A stretch of 50,868 nucleotides of DNA from Rhizobacter sp. (lineage in GTDB: Bacteria; Pseudomonadota; Gammaproteobacteria; Burkholderiales; Burkholderiaceae_C): assembly GCA_025355745.1 (NCBI GenBank), contig JANXZA010000227.1, positions 1-50,868 on the forward strand, in the 5' to 3' direction. Below, piece by piece: positions 17,775 to 26,361 of the stretch (within the stretch, counting starts at the first letter, position 1; every line of letters begins with the position of its first letter). The notes under the pieces were generated by a model. That model was not told the DNA's origin. It did no database searches and saw nothing but the letters and a program-made list of their open reading frames with translations. A program made the position numbers and the translations under genes.

Positions 17775-19085
17775 ATGAATTCAGTGCGCCGCCGCATGCG
17801 TTTTTTCTCCCTTCTTTTGGCACTTTTTGTCGGCTCTGGCGCGCACGCACAGGAATGCACGCCACTCACGCCGGCGGTCGCGGCGGCACTTACGCTCGCC
17901 GCTGCACTTGATCGCACGCGCGCCTGCCATCCCGATGTCCGTGCTGCAGCAGGCGCACTGGCCGCCAGCGGCGCTGACGTCATCACTTCCGCGCAAGGCC
18001 CCAATCCGCAGCTCACGGTCGGCGCGGGGTCGCTGAGTCGGGATCTTGGAAGTGGCTCATGGTGGGACAAGACTTTTGATCACCAGATCCGCGTGGATCA
18101 GACGATCGAGCGCGGCGGCAAGCCTGCGCTGCGGCGTGCGGCGGCAGAGTCGCTGCGCGAGGCCGCCCGCGCGGACCTGGCCGATGCCTTGCGCCGGGCC
18201 AGGCTCGGGGTCGCCCAGGGCTACCACGAACTGGCGGCGGCCCTGGCGCGTCGCGATGAAACCGCCGCCGCCGCCGAACTGGCCAACGACGCGCAACGAG
18301 CGCAGAGCCTTCGCGTCAAGGCGGGCGACGCCGCACCGATCGACGCGACCCGGCTCATGCTCGATGCGATCCGCGTTCAGGCCGACCTGCGCCAGGCCGA
18401 GGCCGATGTGCATGCCGCGCGGGTGCAACTGTCGACCTCGCTCGGGGCGCAAGACTGGGTCGACACGCTGCGCCCGGCAGACCCGTGGGCGCAGAGCCGC
18501 GATCTGATCCCCGCCACGTCGCCCGCCGGATTTCCGGCCATCGATCGCCGCCCCGATGTGGTCGCCGCGCGAATGCGCCTGACTGCGGCCGAGCAGTCGC
18601 GCGAGTTGGCGCGAGCGCAACGCGTGCGCGACGTGAGCGTAGGGCTTCAGTTCGACCGCTACCCGGTCAGCGCCACCAATTCCTCGGGCTCGGGCAACAC
18701 CGTGTCGGTGTCGTTCTCTGTGCCGCTGTTTGTGCGCCATGGGCTCGAAGGCGAAGTCGCCCGCGCCGAGGCCGATGTGGCGAATGCTCGCGAAGCCGCG
18801 CGTCGCGCCGAGCTTGCGGCGCAGAGCGACCTTTCGCAAGCGCGCTCGCGCGCGGCGGCCGCCGCAGCACGCTGGCGCCTGGCCACCGACGAGCTCGGGC
18901 CCGCCGCCGAGCGCGTCGCGGCCGGCGCCGAACTCGCCTACCGGCGTGGCGCCACGTCGTTGCTCGACGTGCTCGATGCCCGCCGCAGCCTGCGCGCAGC
19001 GCGCATCGAGCGCATCAATGCCGAGTCCGATGGCGCAAAAGCCGCCGCCGAATTCGAGGCGGCAAGTTCTGCGCTGCCGCCCTGA
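17775..19085 (+). CDS. TolC-family outer-membrane component of heavy-metal efflux pump (CzcC-like)
   Basis: This 436-residue protein has a signal peptide (RFFSLLLALFVGSGAHA) and the two-repeat outer-membrane efflux layout: long Ala-rich helices (AESLREAARADLADALRRARLGVAQGYHELAA), then the second repeat near FDRYPVSA and GEVARAEADVANAREAARRAELAAQ, ending LLDVLDARRSLRAARIERINAE. It forms the channel for the adaptor and RND pump downstream. The ATG at 17775 (or 17796) is preferred to the GTG at 17727, which lacks a signal peptide at its end. Confidence 0.9.
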   Translation: MNSVRRRMRFFSLLLALFVGSGAHAQECTPLTPAVAAALTLAAALDRTRACHPDVRAAAGALAASGADVITSAQGPNPQLTVGAGSLSRDLGSGSWWDKTFDHQIRVDQTIERGGKPALRRAAAESLREAARADLADALRRARLGVAQGYHELAAALARRDETAAAAELANDAQRAQSLRVKAGDAAPIDATRLMLDAIRVQADLRQAEADVHAARVQLSTSLGAQDWVDTLRPADPWAQSRDLIPATSPAGFPAIDRRPDVVAARMRLTAAEQSRELARAQRVRDVSVGLQFDRYPVSATNSSGSGNTVSVSFSVPLFVRHGLEGEVARAEADVANAREAARRAELAAQSDLSQARSRAAAAAARWRLATDELGPAAERVAAGAELAYRRGATSLLDVLDARRSLRAARIERINAESDGAKAAAEFEAASSALPP

Positions 19086-19119
19086 GCCGATCCTCGACCC
19101 TCACACCCGGCATGCCGCG

Positions 19120-20271
19120 ATGACACCCGAACCCTTGTCGATTGATCGCCGCGTACGCACCGCCTGGCCGCTCGCCACGGGGGCCGTGGCGCTCGCCCTG
19201 CTGTGCGCCTGCTCCCGGCCCGAGTTGCCCAAACCCGTGGCCACGCCAATGGCGAAGGGCGAAGTCATTACGTTCCAGAATCAGAAAGCGCCTGCAGACC
19301 TGCGCCTTGCCGCCGTCGGCCGCGAGTCGGATCGTGCGCTCAGCGTGCCAGGGCGCATGGCTTGGGACGAGGACCATACGGCGCGCATCTTCGCCCCGTA
19401 TGCCGGGCGCGTCGAACGCGTCCGAGTCTCGCTCGGACAGGCCGTCAAACGCGGCACAGCGCTCGCTGATGTGAGCTCGAGCGACATCGGTCAGGCCCAG
19501 GCCGATCTGCACAAGGCCCGGGCAGACGAGAGTGTGGCGCGCGCCGCCGCCGAGCGTGCGCGCGAATTGGCTGAGGCCGGGGTCATCGCGCGCAAGGACC
19601 TGCAGCAGGCCGAGGCCGACCTCGCTCGAAACCGCGCCGAGATCAGCCGCACGCAGGCGCGTCTCGCGCAATACGGCGTGACCGCGAACGCCGTGACGCA
19701 GAGCCTGACACTGACGACACCGCTGGACGGCATCGTCGTCGAGCGCAACGTGAACAGCAAAGCCGAAGTGCGCAGCGACATCGGGGGCCAGCCGCTGTTC
19801 ACCATCAGCGACCCCGGCACGCTGTGGGTCCATCTGGATGTCGATGAAACGGAGCTGGCCGCGTTCCGACCCGGGCAGGCCATCGAGCTTCGCGCCGCCG
19901 CATGGCCCGAGCTGTCGTTCCCCGCGACGATCACGTCGATCAGTGAATCAGTTGACGCGACTTCGCGAACGGTCAAGGTCCGCGCCAAGGTGCCGAATGT
20001 CGAGCACCGCCTGAAGGCGGAAATGTTCGTCACGGCCAGTGTGACTCGGCCCTCGACGCTGCCGACGGTGCCGGCAGATGCCGTGCTGCTCAAGAGCGAC
20101 AAGCTGTACGTGTTCGTACAGAACGCGCCCGGCCAGTTCGAGCGTCGCGAGGTCACGGCGCGCAGCGTCGGCCCGCAGGCCTGGCTCGTGGTGAAAGGGC
20201 TTGCGGCGGGTGACAAGGTCGTCGTCGGCGGGGCGCTGTACCTCGACCAGATGCTGGACTCGGCCCGATGA
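19120..20271 (+). CDS. RND efflux periplasmic adaptor lipoprotein (CzcB-like)
   Basis: This 383-residue membrane-fusion protein has a lipoprotein signal whose lipobox ends at C31 (ALLCAC). It then shows barrel-sandwich halves (IFAPYAGRVERVRVSLGQAVKRG and TTPLDGIVVERNVNSKAEV) flanking a short alpha-hairpin (residues 120-190), and the membrane-proximal domain at the end (VPADAVLLKSDKLYVFVQN, VVVGGALYLDQML). It links the inner-membrane pump to the outer-membrane channel. There is no histidine-rich N-terminal metal-binding segment as in some CzcB proteins. The stop overlaps the pump start as ATGA. Confidence 0.92.
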   Translation: MTPEPLSIDRRVRTAWPLATGAVALALLCACSRPELPKPVATPMAKGEVITFQNQKAPADLRLAAVGRESDRALSVPGRMAWDEDHTARIFAPYAGRVERVRVSLGQAVKRGTALADVSSSDIGQAQADLHKARADESVARAAAERARELAEAGVIARKDLQQAEADLARNRAEISRTQARLAQYGVTANAVTQSLTLTTPLDGIVVERNVNSKAEVRSDIGGQPLFTISDPGTLWVHLDVDETELAAFRPGQAIELRAAAWPELSFPATITSISESVDATSRTVKVRAKVPNVEHRLKAEMFVTASVTRPSTLPTVPADAVLLKSDKLYVFVQNAPGQFERREVTARSVGPQAWLVVKGLAAGDKVVVGGALYLDQMLDSAR

Positions 20272-23200
20272 TCGGTCGCTTCGTCGAGTTCGCGCTCCGG
20301 CAGTCCCTGTTCGTCTGGCTCGGCCTGGCGATCTTCGTCGGCGGTGGCGCGATTGCTTTTCAGAACCTGCCGGTCGAAGCCTTTCCGGACGTGTCCGACA
20401 CCCAGGTCAACGTGATCGCGCTCTACCCCGGCCGCGCCGCCGAGGAAGTCGAGAAACAGGTGACGATCCCGATCGAGATCGCCCTCACCGGCATCCCGAA
20501 CACGGTGCGCTTGTTCACGCACACGCAGTACGGGCTGTCCTTCGTGATGGTCACGTTCGACGACAAGGCGAACGACGCCCAGGCGCGCCAGCAAGTGCTC
20601 GAACGGCTGCGCTCGATCGACCTCCCTGCCGGTGTCAGCCCCGACGTGCCGCCGCCCTCCACGGCGATCGGCGAAATCCTCCGTTTCCGCCTGCGCGGCG
20701 ACGGCCACACTTCGCGCGAGCTGCGCGAGCTGCAGGACTGGGTGGTCGAAAAGGGTTTGCGGCAAGCCGGCGGCGTGGCCGACGTGGTCACGATGGGCGG
20801 TTCGATCAAGCAGTACGAGGTCAACCCGAACCTCGCGCGCCTTCGGGACCACAAGGTCACGTTGAGCGCATTGTTCGCCGCGCTGCAGCGGGCCAATGGC
20901 AACGCCGGGGGCGGTGCGATTACCCAGGGGGGACAACAGTTTTTGGTGCGCTCGCTCGGCAGCTTTCGCAGCTCGGCCGACATCGAGCGCGTGGTCATCG
21001 CCGAGAACAACGGCACCCCGGTGCTGGTGCGCGACGTGGCAGACGTTCGCGTCGGCTCCTTCCCGCCACAAGGCCTGGTAGGGCAAGACGATGCCGACGA
21101 CATCGTCAACGGCATCGTGGTGATGCGCAAGGGCGAGAACCCGTCAAAGGTGCTGAGCGCGCTGCACGCCAAGATCGCCGAACTCAACGCCCGCGGCCTG
21201 CCGCCGGGGGTGCAGATCGTGCCCTACTATGACCGCTCCGAATTGATCGGCAAGACGCTGCGCACGGTGTTCGTGAACCTCACCGAGGGCGCCATGCTCG
21301 TGATGTTCGTGCTGTTCCTGTTCCTGCAGAACCTTCGCGCGGCCGCGATCGTGGCGGCGGTGATTCCACTCTCGCTGCTGGCCACCTTCGTGGGGCTGAC
21401 CTTCGTCGGCATTCCCGCGAACCTGCTGTCGCTGGGGGCGATGGATTTCGGCATCATCGTCGACGGGGCGGTGATCGTCGTCGAGAACATCTTCCGTCGC
21501 CTGGGTGAGCTTGACGAGCGCCAGATGAAGGACAAGTCGACCCGGCTGCGGGCAGTGCTGCACGCCACGGTCGAGGTCGGGCGCCCGACGCTGTTTTCGA
21601 TGATCATCATCATCGCAGCGCACCTGCCGATCTTCACGCTGCAACGCCACGAGGGCCGCATCTTTTCGCCGATGGCCTGGAGCGTCACCTCGGCCCTGGT
21701 CGGCTCGCTGGTGCTGGCGTTGTCGCTCGTTCCACTGCTGTGCCTGCTGCTGCTGAACAAGAATCTGCCGCACGAAGACAACCGCCTGGTGCGCGCCTGC
21801 AAGCGGCTGTATGCACCGGTGTTGGCCTGGGCGATCGACCGGCCGCGCCGGGTACTGGCAGGCGCGGTGGTCGCACTCGGCGCTGCGCTGGCCCTGGTGC
21901 CTGCGCTCGGCTCGGAGTTCCTGCCCGAACTCGACGAGGGCACGATCTGGTTGAGCACCGACCTGCCGACTTCGATCTCGCCGACCGAATCGCAGGCCAT
22001 CGCACGACGGATTCGCAACGGGCTGCACGCGATTCCCGAGGTTGCGACGGTCATCAGCAAGATCGGAAGACCCGACGACGGCACCGACCCGAAGACCATC
22101 AACATGTTCGAGGCGTTTGTGGACATCAAGCCCGAGGGCCAGTGGCGCCCGAATTTGACCAAGACTCAACTGCTCGACCAGATGGCCGCCGTCGTATCGG
22201 CCATCCCCGGTCTGGAGGCAGCGATTTCGCAGCCGATACGCGACAACGTACTTGAGAGCATCTCGCAGATCAAGGGCCAGATCGTCGTCAAGATCAAGGG
22301 CGACGATCTCGAGAAGCTGCAGGTGATGGCCGGCAAGCTGCAAGTGCTGGCGCGCGCCACACCCGGTGTCGTGCGCTCGTTCGTTGATCGCGAGGGGCAA
22401 CTGCCTCAGGTGCGGATCGACATCGACCGCGACGCAGCCGCACGCTACGGCATCAACGTCGGTGACATCCAGGATGTGATCGAAACTGCGCTGGCGGGCA
22501 AGGCCAGCTCCGAGCTTTGGGAAGGCGAGCGCCACTTCTCGGTGACGGTTCGGCTGGCGCCGAAATACCGCAACCTCGACGCCCTGAAGCAGTTGCTGGT
22601 CAGCGCCCCGTCGGGTGCGCAGATTCCGCTGTCCCAACTGGCCAACATCGCGCTCGGCAGCGGTGCGATGAACATCGCTCGCGAGAACGGAACCCGGGTG
22701 GCTGCGGTCGGCATCTTCATTCGCAATCGCGACATGGGCTCCGTGGTCGCCGACCTGCAAGCCGCAGCCGCGAAAGAGCTCAAGCTCCCCGCAGGCTACG
22801 ACATCATCTGGTCGGGAGAGTTCGAGAACCAGCAACGCGCGATGCAGCGCCTGTCGTGGGTCGTGCCGCTTTCGATCCTGGTGATCTTCCTGCTGCTTTT
22901 CGACGCCTTCAAGTCGTTCCGTAGCGCGCTGCTGATCGTCGCGAACATCCCGTTCGCGCTGATCGGCGGCATCGTGGCCTTGTGGCTGACGGGCATCCCG
23001 CTGTCGGTATCCGCAGCCATTGGTTTCATTGCGCTCTTTGGCCAAGCCGTTCTGAATGGCGTAGTCATCGTGACGCATTACAACGAGTTGCGCAGCGAGG
23101 GCATGGAACTCGTCGATGCCGTGCGCCAGGGAAGCCTGACGCGCTTGCGCACAGTTCTGATGACGGCGCTGCTCGCCATGCTGGGCTTGCTGCCGATGGC

Positions 23201-23357
23201 CTTGTCGCACGCGATCGGTGCGGAAACACAGCGGCCCCTGGCTGTCGTCGTGATCGGGGGCCTGGTGTCCGCAACGGTGCTGACTCTGCTGGTGCTCCCG
23301 ACCTTGTACGTCTGGATCGCGCGCCGCGATGGCGTCAAGGCTCGGGGCGATCGGTAG
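20268..23357 (+). CDS. Heavy-metal efflux RND pump (CzcA/CusA family)
   Basis: This 1029-residue proton-driven inner-membrane pump belongs to the HME-RND class. Its signature in transmembrane helix 4 is intact: D393, D399 and E406 in DFGIIVDGAVIVVEN. The two-fold repeat is visible: N-terminal FVEFALRQSLFVWLGLAIF with periplasmic YPGRAAEEVEKQVTIPIE, then PRRVLAGAVVALGAALALVP and the second helix set ending VTHYNELRSEGMEL and VLTLLVLPTLYVW. The metal (Zn/Co/Cd or Cu/Ag) is not decided by what I can see. A 950-codon antisense open frame exists but is a GC-bias shadow. Confidence 0.95.
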   Translation: MIGRFVEFALRQSLFVWLGLAIFVGGGAIAFQNLPVEAFPDVSDTQVNVIALYPGRAAEEVEKQVTIPIEIALTGIPNTVRLFTHTQYGLSFVMVTFDDKANDAQARQQVLERLRSIDLPAGVSPDVPPPSTAIGEILRFRLRGDGHTSRELRELQDWVVEKGLRQAGGVADVVTMGGSIKQYEVNPNLARLRDHKVTLSALFAALQRANGNAGGGAITQGGQQFLVRSLGSFRSSADIERVVIAENNGTPVLVRDVADVRVGSFPPQGLVGQDDADDIVNGIVVMRKGENPSKVLSALHAKIAELNARGLPPGVQIVPYYDRSELIGKTLRTVFVNLTEGAMLVMFVLFLFLQNLRAAAIVAAVIPLSLLATFVGLTFVGIPANLLSLGAMDFGIIVDGAVIVVENIFRRLGELDERQMKDKSTRLRAVLHATVEVGRPTLFSMIIIIAAHLPIFTLQRHEGRIFSPMAWSVTSALVGSLVLALSLVPLLCLLLLNKNLPHEDNRLVRACKRLYAPVLAWAIDRPRRVLAGAVVALGAALALVPALGSEFLPELDEGTIWLSTDLPTSISPTESQAIARRIRNGLHAIPEVATVISKIGRPDDGTDPKTINMFEAFVDIKPEGQWRPNLTKTQLLDQMAAVVSAIPGLEAAISQPIRDNVLESISQIKGQIVVKIKGDDLEKLQVMAGKLQVLARATPGVVRSFVDREGQLPQVRIDIDRDAAARYGINVGDIQDVIETALAGKASSELWEGERHFSVTVRLAPKYRNLDALKQLLVSAPSGAQIPLSQLANIALGSGAMNIARENGTRVAAVGIFIRNRDMGSVVADLQAAAAKELKLPAGYDIIWSGEFENQQRAMQRLSWVVPLSILVIFLLLFDAFKSFRSALLIVANIPFALIGGIVALWLTGIPLSVSAAIGFIALFGQAVLNGVVIVTHYNELRSEGMELVDAVRQGSLTRLRTVLMTALLAMLGLLPMALSHAIGAETQRPLAVVVIGGLVSATVLTLLVLPTLYVWIARRDGVKARGDR

Positions 23358-23519
23358 CCAATGGCAGCGTTGCTCTGTCACGGCGACTCGACTGACCGAC
23401 CCATGACTTGTCCCACCCCAACGTGTGGGCTCGGCTCGGAGCGGTATGTGGCGCTTGACAGATATTGGGGCTTGGCAGTTTCGTGTTGGCGCGGACCCGC
23501 ATTTGCCGGCCGGCGTTTC

Positions 23520-23858
23520 ATGGCCAGTGGTCGCGTGTGGATTGCCTCCGGGGCGGCCGCTGCATTGCTGGGATGCGCCGCGCCTTCGAGCGACTGGCGC
23601 GACTATGCGTCGGGTTGGCGCAAGGGCTACATATCCCAGGTCGGGCCCTCGGCGGCCCTCAACCCGAGGGTCGACAGCGATTGCCGGCGGTCGAGATCCA
23701 TTGCGGAAAAGTATGAGTTCTTTGCGGCCGTCACGTACTTCACGCGGCGAGGCGCCATCGAGAGGCGTGTCGTGCCTCTGATGCCGGGCTCGGAGTTCAA
23801 GAAGGGCGATTGGGTCGTACTGAACGTAAACCAATGCGAGCGGATGGAGCGGCAGTGA
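23520..23858 (+). CDS. Small two-cysteine lipoprotein, unrecognised family (copy 1)
   Basis: This 112-residue protein has a short signal and lipobox (AAALLGC, C19). The mature domain carries VGPSAALNPRVDSDC and, about 45 residues on, KKGDWVVLNVNQCERM. The same spacing of V-x-P, L-x-P-x-V-D-x-x-C and KGD-x-x-V-V-x(4)-C occurs in the next gene, so the two look like diverged duplicates. I do not recognise the family. The two cysteines could form a disulfide or bind metal. The start at 23520 was chosen because the signal peptide begins there; no good ribosome site is visible. It lies 162 bases after the RND pump. Confidence 0.65.
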   Translation: MASGRVWIASGAAAALLGCAAPSSDWRDYASGWRKGYISQVGPSAALNPRVDSDCRRSRSIAEKYEFFAAVTYFTRRGAIERRVVPLMPGSEFKKGDWVVLNVNQCERMERQ

Positions 23859-23975
23859 CGCAAGTCTGATCGGCCGCCGCCGCCCGCAAGACAGAGCGAT
23901 GGCCCGTCGTGTCACTGATGGAGCGCGACCAATGACAGGGTGGAAGAAATTTGTAGGCCGTGAAGGAGTGGAGGT

Positions 23976-24320
23976 ATGAGGAAGATCGAAGGTCAATGGC
24001 GTCAGGTTGCGCTACTTGCTGCATCGGCGGCGGCGGCAAGTTGTTCGGGCCTTGGTGGCGATGCGCAGTCCCAGCGTCGTCAGGTGACGGTGCTCAATGT
24101 GCAGCCGCGATCGGAGCTCGGTCCGGGCGTGGACGTGCGTTGTGTCGACCCCACCGCGGTCGGCCCGAACGATGATGTGGCCGTCGTCAGGTATCGGGTC
24201 GGCCGCGCACCTCACGTACAGGCATTCGCGATTCCCGTCGGGCGCCGCCTGAACAAAGGCGATACGCTCGTGGTGCACCCGAGCGAATGCACGATGAACG
24301 ACAGGCTGCGTCAGCCATGA
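23976..24320 (+). CDS. Small two-cysteine lipoprotein, unrecognised family (copy 2)
   Basis: This 114-residue protein has a good ribosome site (AAGGAG, eight bases before ATG) and an export signal ending in AAAASC, a weak lipobox. The mature part mirrors copy 1: VQPRSELGPGVDVRC, then AVVRY, then NKGDTLVVHPSEC. Conserved positions include both cysteines, VD before the first and KGD before the second. The two genes are 117 bases apart and lie between a metal-efflux pump and a porin. A periplasmic accessory role is plausible but unproven. Confidence 0.7.
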   Translation: MRKIEGQWRQVALLAASAAAASCSGLGGDAQSQRRQVTVLNVQPRSELGPGVDVRCVDPTAVGPNDDVAVVRYRVGRAPHVQAFAIPVGRRLNKGDTLVVHPSECTMNDRLRQP

Positions 24321-24700
24321 AGCGTGTGTCGGCCGTCTTGCCGTCACCGTCAGCTGCATTGGATCTTCCCGGCTTGGTTCTTGCGCCTGGCTCGTGCCCC
24401 GAACAGAATTTCTCCTCGCAGGATGCAGCTCGAGATGGTCCGGGAGTCCGTTTCTGGGCGAGCACCATCAGCAGCTGCTGCCGAGGTTCCTCGACCGCCG
24501 CGACGTGGAAGCATCGGTGGCGGCGGCCGTCCTCTTGCTGCCCGGCAGCGGCCCGTGTCGCGCAGCTTGGCGCGTCGCTGGCTGCAGAGAGTTCGCAGCC
24601 TGCGCCGCGCGCAATCAAGTCTTGCTATCCGTTGAGACTCTCGGAAAGTTCAACGCGTGCAGCATCCAGACCTCCCGAAACCAATCGAAACTGGCGACAC
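24321..24700. other. Gap before the porin gene
   Basis: These 380 bases are open in the porin frame but contain no ATG between 24287 and the porin signal region and no protein-like sequence. They probably form a leader or decayed DNA. No promoter, hairpin or RNA was identified. Confidence 0.4.
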
Positions 24701-26209
24701 GTGAGCCCACAAGAACTGAACGACGATTCGCAACGAAGCACTGGCCGAAGGGCGTTGTTCGATGCCCGAGGCGCGCGTGCGCTCGACGGCCACGCGCATG
24801 TCGGCCCAGCATTCGCCCGCAGGCCGCAGCTCCGACTGGGCGCGGCAATTCTCGGTACGGCTCTTTGCAGCCTCAATGCCGGGCCTTCGTTCGCGCGAGA
24901 AATGCCGGAGTCTGTGGACCACGACGACCTCGCGGTACCGGCCATTTCTAACGCTCCGGGAGTCAAGACGCCCGAGACCTGGAATGCGCATGGTCAGTTC
25001 ACCTTTGTCGCGCAGTCCCACAAGAGATTCAATTCTCCGTACGCAGGTGAGAACAGCTTGTATCCGGGCAGTTCGACAAAGGAAACGGCAGACCTGACCG
25101 TCTTCCTCGGCGCTCGGCTGTGGCCCGGTGGCGAGTTCTACTTGAATCCCGAAATCGATCAAGGATTCGGTCTCAGCAACACAGTGGGAGTCGCCGGATT
25201 TCCGAGCGGGGAGGCCTACAAGGTCGGGCAATCGAAGCCTTACTTTCGGCTCAACCGTGCGTTCGTTCGGAACGTCGTCGATCTGGGCGGCGAAGAAGAG
25301 CGCCTCGACGCCGGCCCCAATGTACTTGGTGGAACCAGGACCAAGAACAACCTCATCATCACGGTAGGCAAGTTCTCGGTTGTCGATGTGTTTGACAACA
25401 ACATCTATGCGCACGATTCGCGTGCCGACTTTCTGAACTGGTCTGTCATCGATGCCGGCGCGTTTGACTATGCCGCCGACGCATGGGGCTATACGTACGG
25501 TGCGGCCCTCGAGTGGACACAGGGCCGGTGGACGCTGCGCGCGGGCACGTTTGCACTGTCGAAGGTTCCGAACAGCGAAGTGTTGGATCGAAGCCTTCGG
25601 CAGTACTCGCTGGTCGGGGAACTGGAAGCGCGGCACGAGCTCCTGGGTCACGCAGGCAAAGTGAAAGTGCTGGCCTTCGTCAACCGTGGGCGCATGGCAC
25701 GTTATGAAGACGCGATTCGACTCGGCCAAGCCGCCGGGACAGTACCTGAGGTGGCGTCCGCTCGACGTTTCGCTTCGCGCCCGGGGGTTGCCCTTAACGT
25801 CGAGCAAGAGATCGCGACTGACGCCGGTCTGTTCGCTCGCGCGAGCGTCAACGACGGAAGCAAGGAGGCATTCGAGTTCACGGAAATCAATCGATCGCTG
25901 TCTGCTGGCGCTTCACTGAGCGGCAACACCTGGCACCGACCGGATGACACGGCGGGGCTCGCTTTCGCAGTCAACGCTTTGTCCGGCGCTGCACAACGCT
26001 ATTTCGCGGCCGGCGGGATCGGAATTCTGATTGGCGACGGCAGATTGCCGCGCTATGGATCAGAGCAGATCTTCGAAGCCTACTATTCCGTCAGACTGAT
26101 TGGCACGGTCAAAACGACGCTTAACTTTCAAAGGATTGTTCATCCGGCTTACAACCGGGATCGTGGGCCGGTGTCGATCTTCGGGCTTCGTGCGCATGCA
26201 GAATTTTGA
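24701..26209 (+). CDS. Carbohydrate-selective porin, OprB family
   Basis: The frame reads an outer-membrane porin of about 450 mature residues. The signal core is LRLGAAILGTALCSLNAGPSFA, followed by TWNAHGQFTFVAQSH, the OprB-type EFYLNPEIDQGFGLSNTVGVAGFPSGEAYKVG, PYFRLNRAFVRNVV, ITVGKFSVVDVFDNN and the aromatic end VSIFGLRAHAEF, whose last Phe suits BAM insertion. The start is uncertain: a GTG at 24701 gives a long leader before the signal, and no ATG lies nearby. Bases 25021-25080 hold only 29 G/C of 60, well below the window norm, suggesting acquired DNA. OprB porins pass sugars and other small solutes. Confidence 0.85.
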   Translation: MSPQELNDDSQRSTGRRALFDARGARALDGHAHVGPAFARRPQLRLGAAILGTALCSLNAGPSFAREMPESVDHDDLAVPAISNAPGVKTPETWNAHGQFTFVAQSHKRFNSPYAGENSLYPGSSTKETADLTVFLGARLWPGGEFYLNPEIDQGFGLSNTVGVAGFPSGEAYKVGQSKPYFRLNRAFVRNVVDLGGEEERLDAGPNVLGGTRTKNNLIITVGKFSVVDVFDNNIYAHDSRADFLNWSVIDAGAFDYAADAWGYTYGAALEWTQGRWTLRAGTFALSKVPNSEVLDRSLRQYSLVGELEARHELLGHAGKVKVLAFVNRGRMARYEDAIRLGQAAGTVPEVASARRFASRPGVALNVEQEIATDAGLFARASVNDGSKEAFEFTEINRSLSAGASLSGNTWHRPDDTAGLAFAVNALSGAAQRYFAAGGIGILIGDGRLPRYGSEQIFEAYYSVRLIGTVKTTLNFQRIVHPAYNRDRGPVSIFGLRAHAEF

Positions 26210-26361
26210 GCTGAGTTCGGGCTTCGCACACACCACCTCAGCCCAACAGGGCCGCGCAGGCGAAGACGCCGCTGGCCGGACTCGAGTTGGCGCTGGACCG
26301 GTGAGCCGATGGCGGCGGCCGGTCGCAGTGGCTCATCTTCCGTCAAAGCACCAACGCCAAC

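Noticed and set aside
21144-23996. Minus-strand open frame of 950 codons
   Set aside because: It is antisense to the RND pump, which has full family motifs; the frame is His/Gln/Arg-rich without any recognisable fold.
24287-24700. Upstream extension of the OprB frame to an ATG at 24287
   Set aside because: The stretch overlaps the end of lipoprotein 2, is not protein-like and would bury the signal peptide about 190 residues inside.
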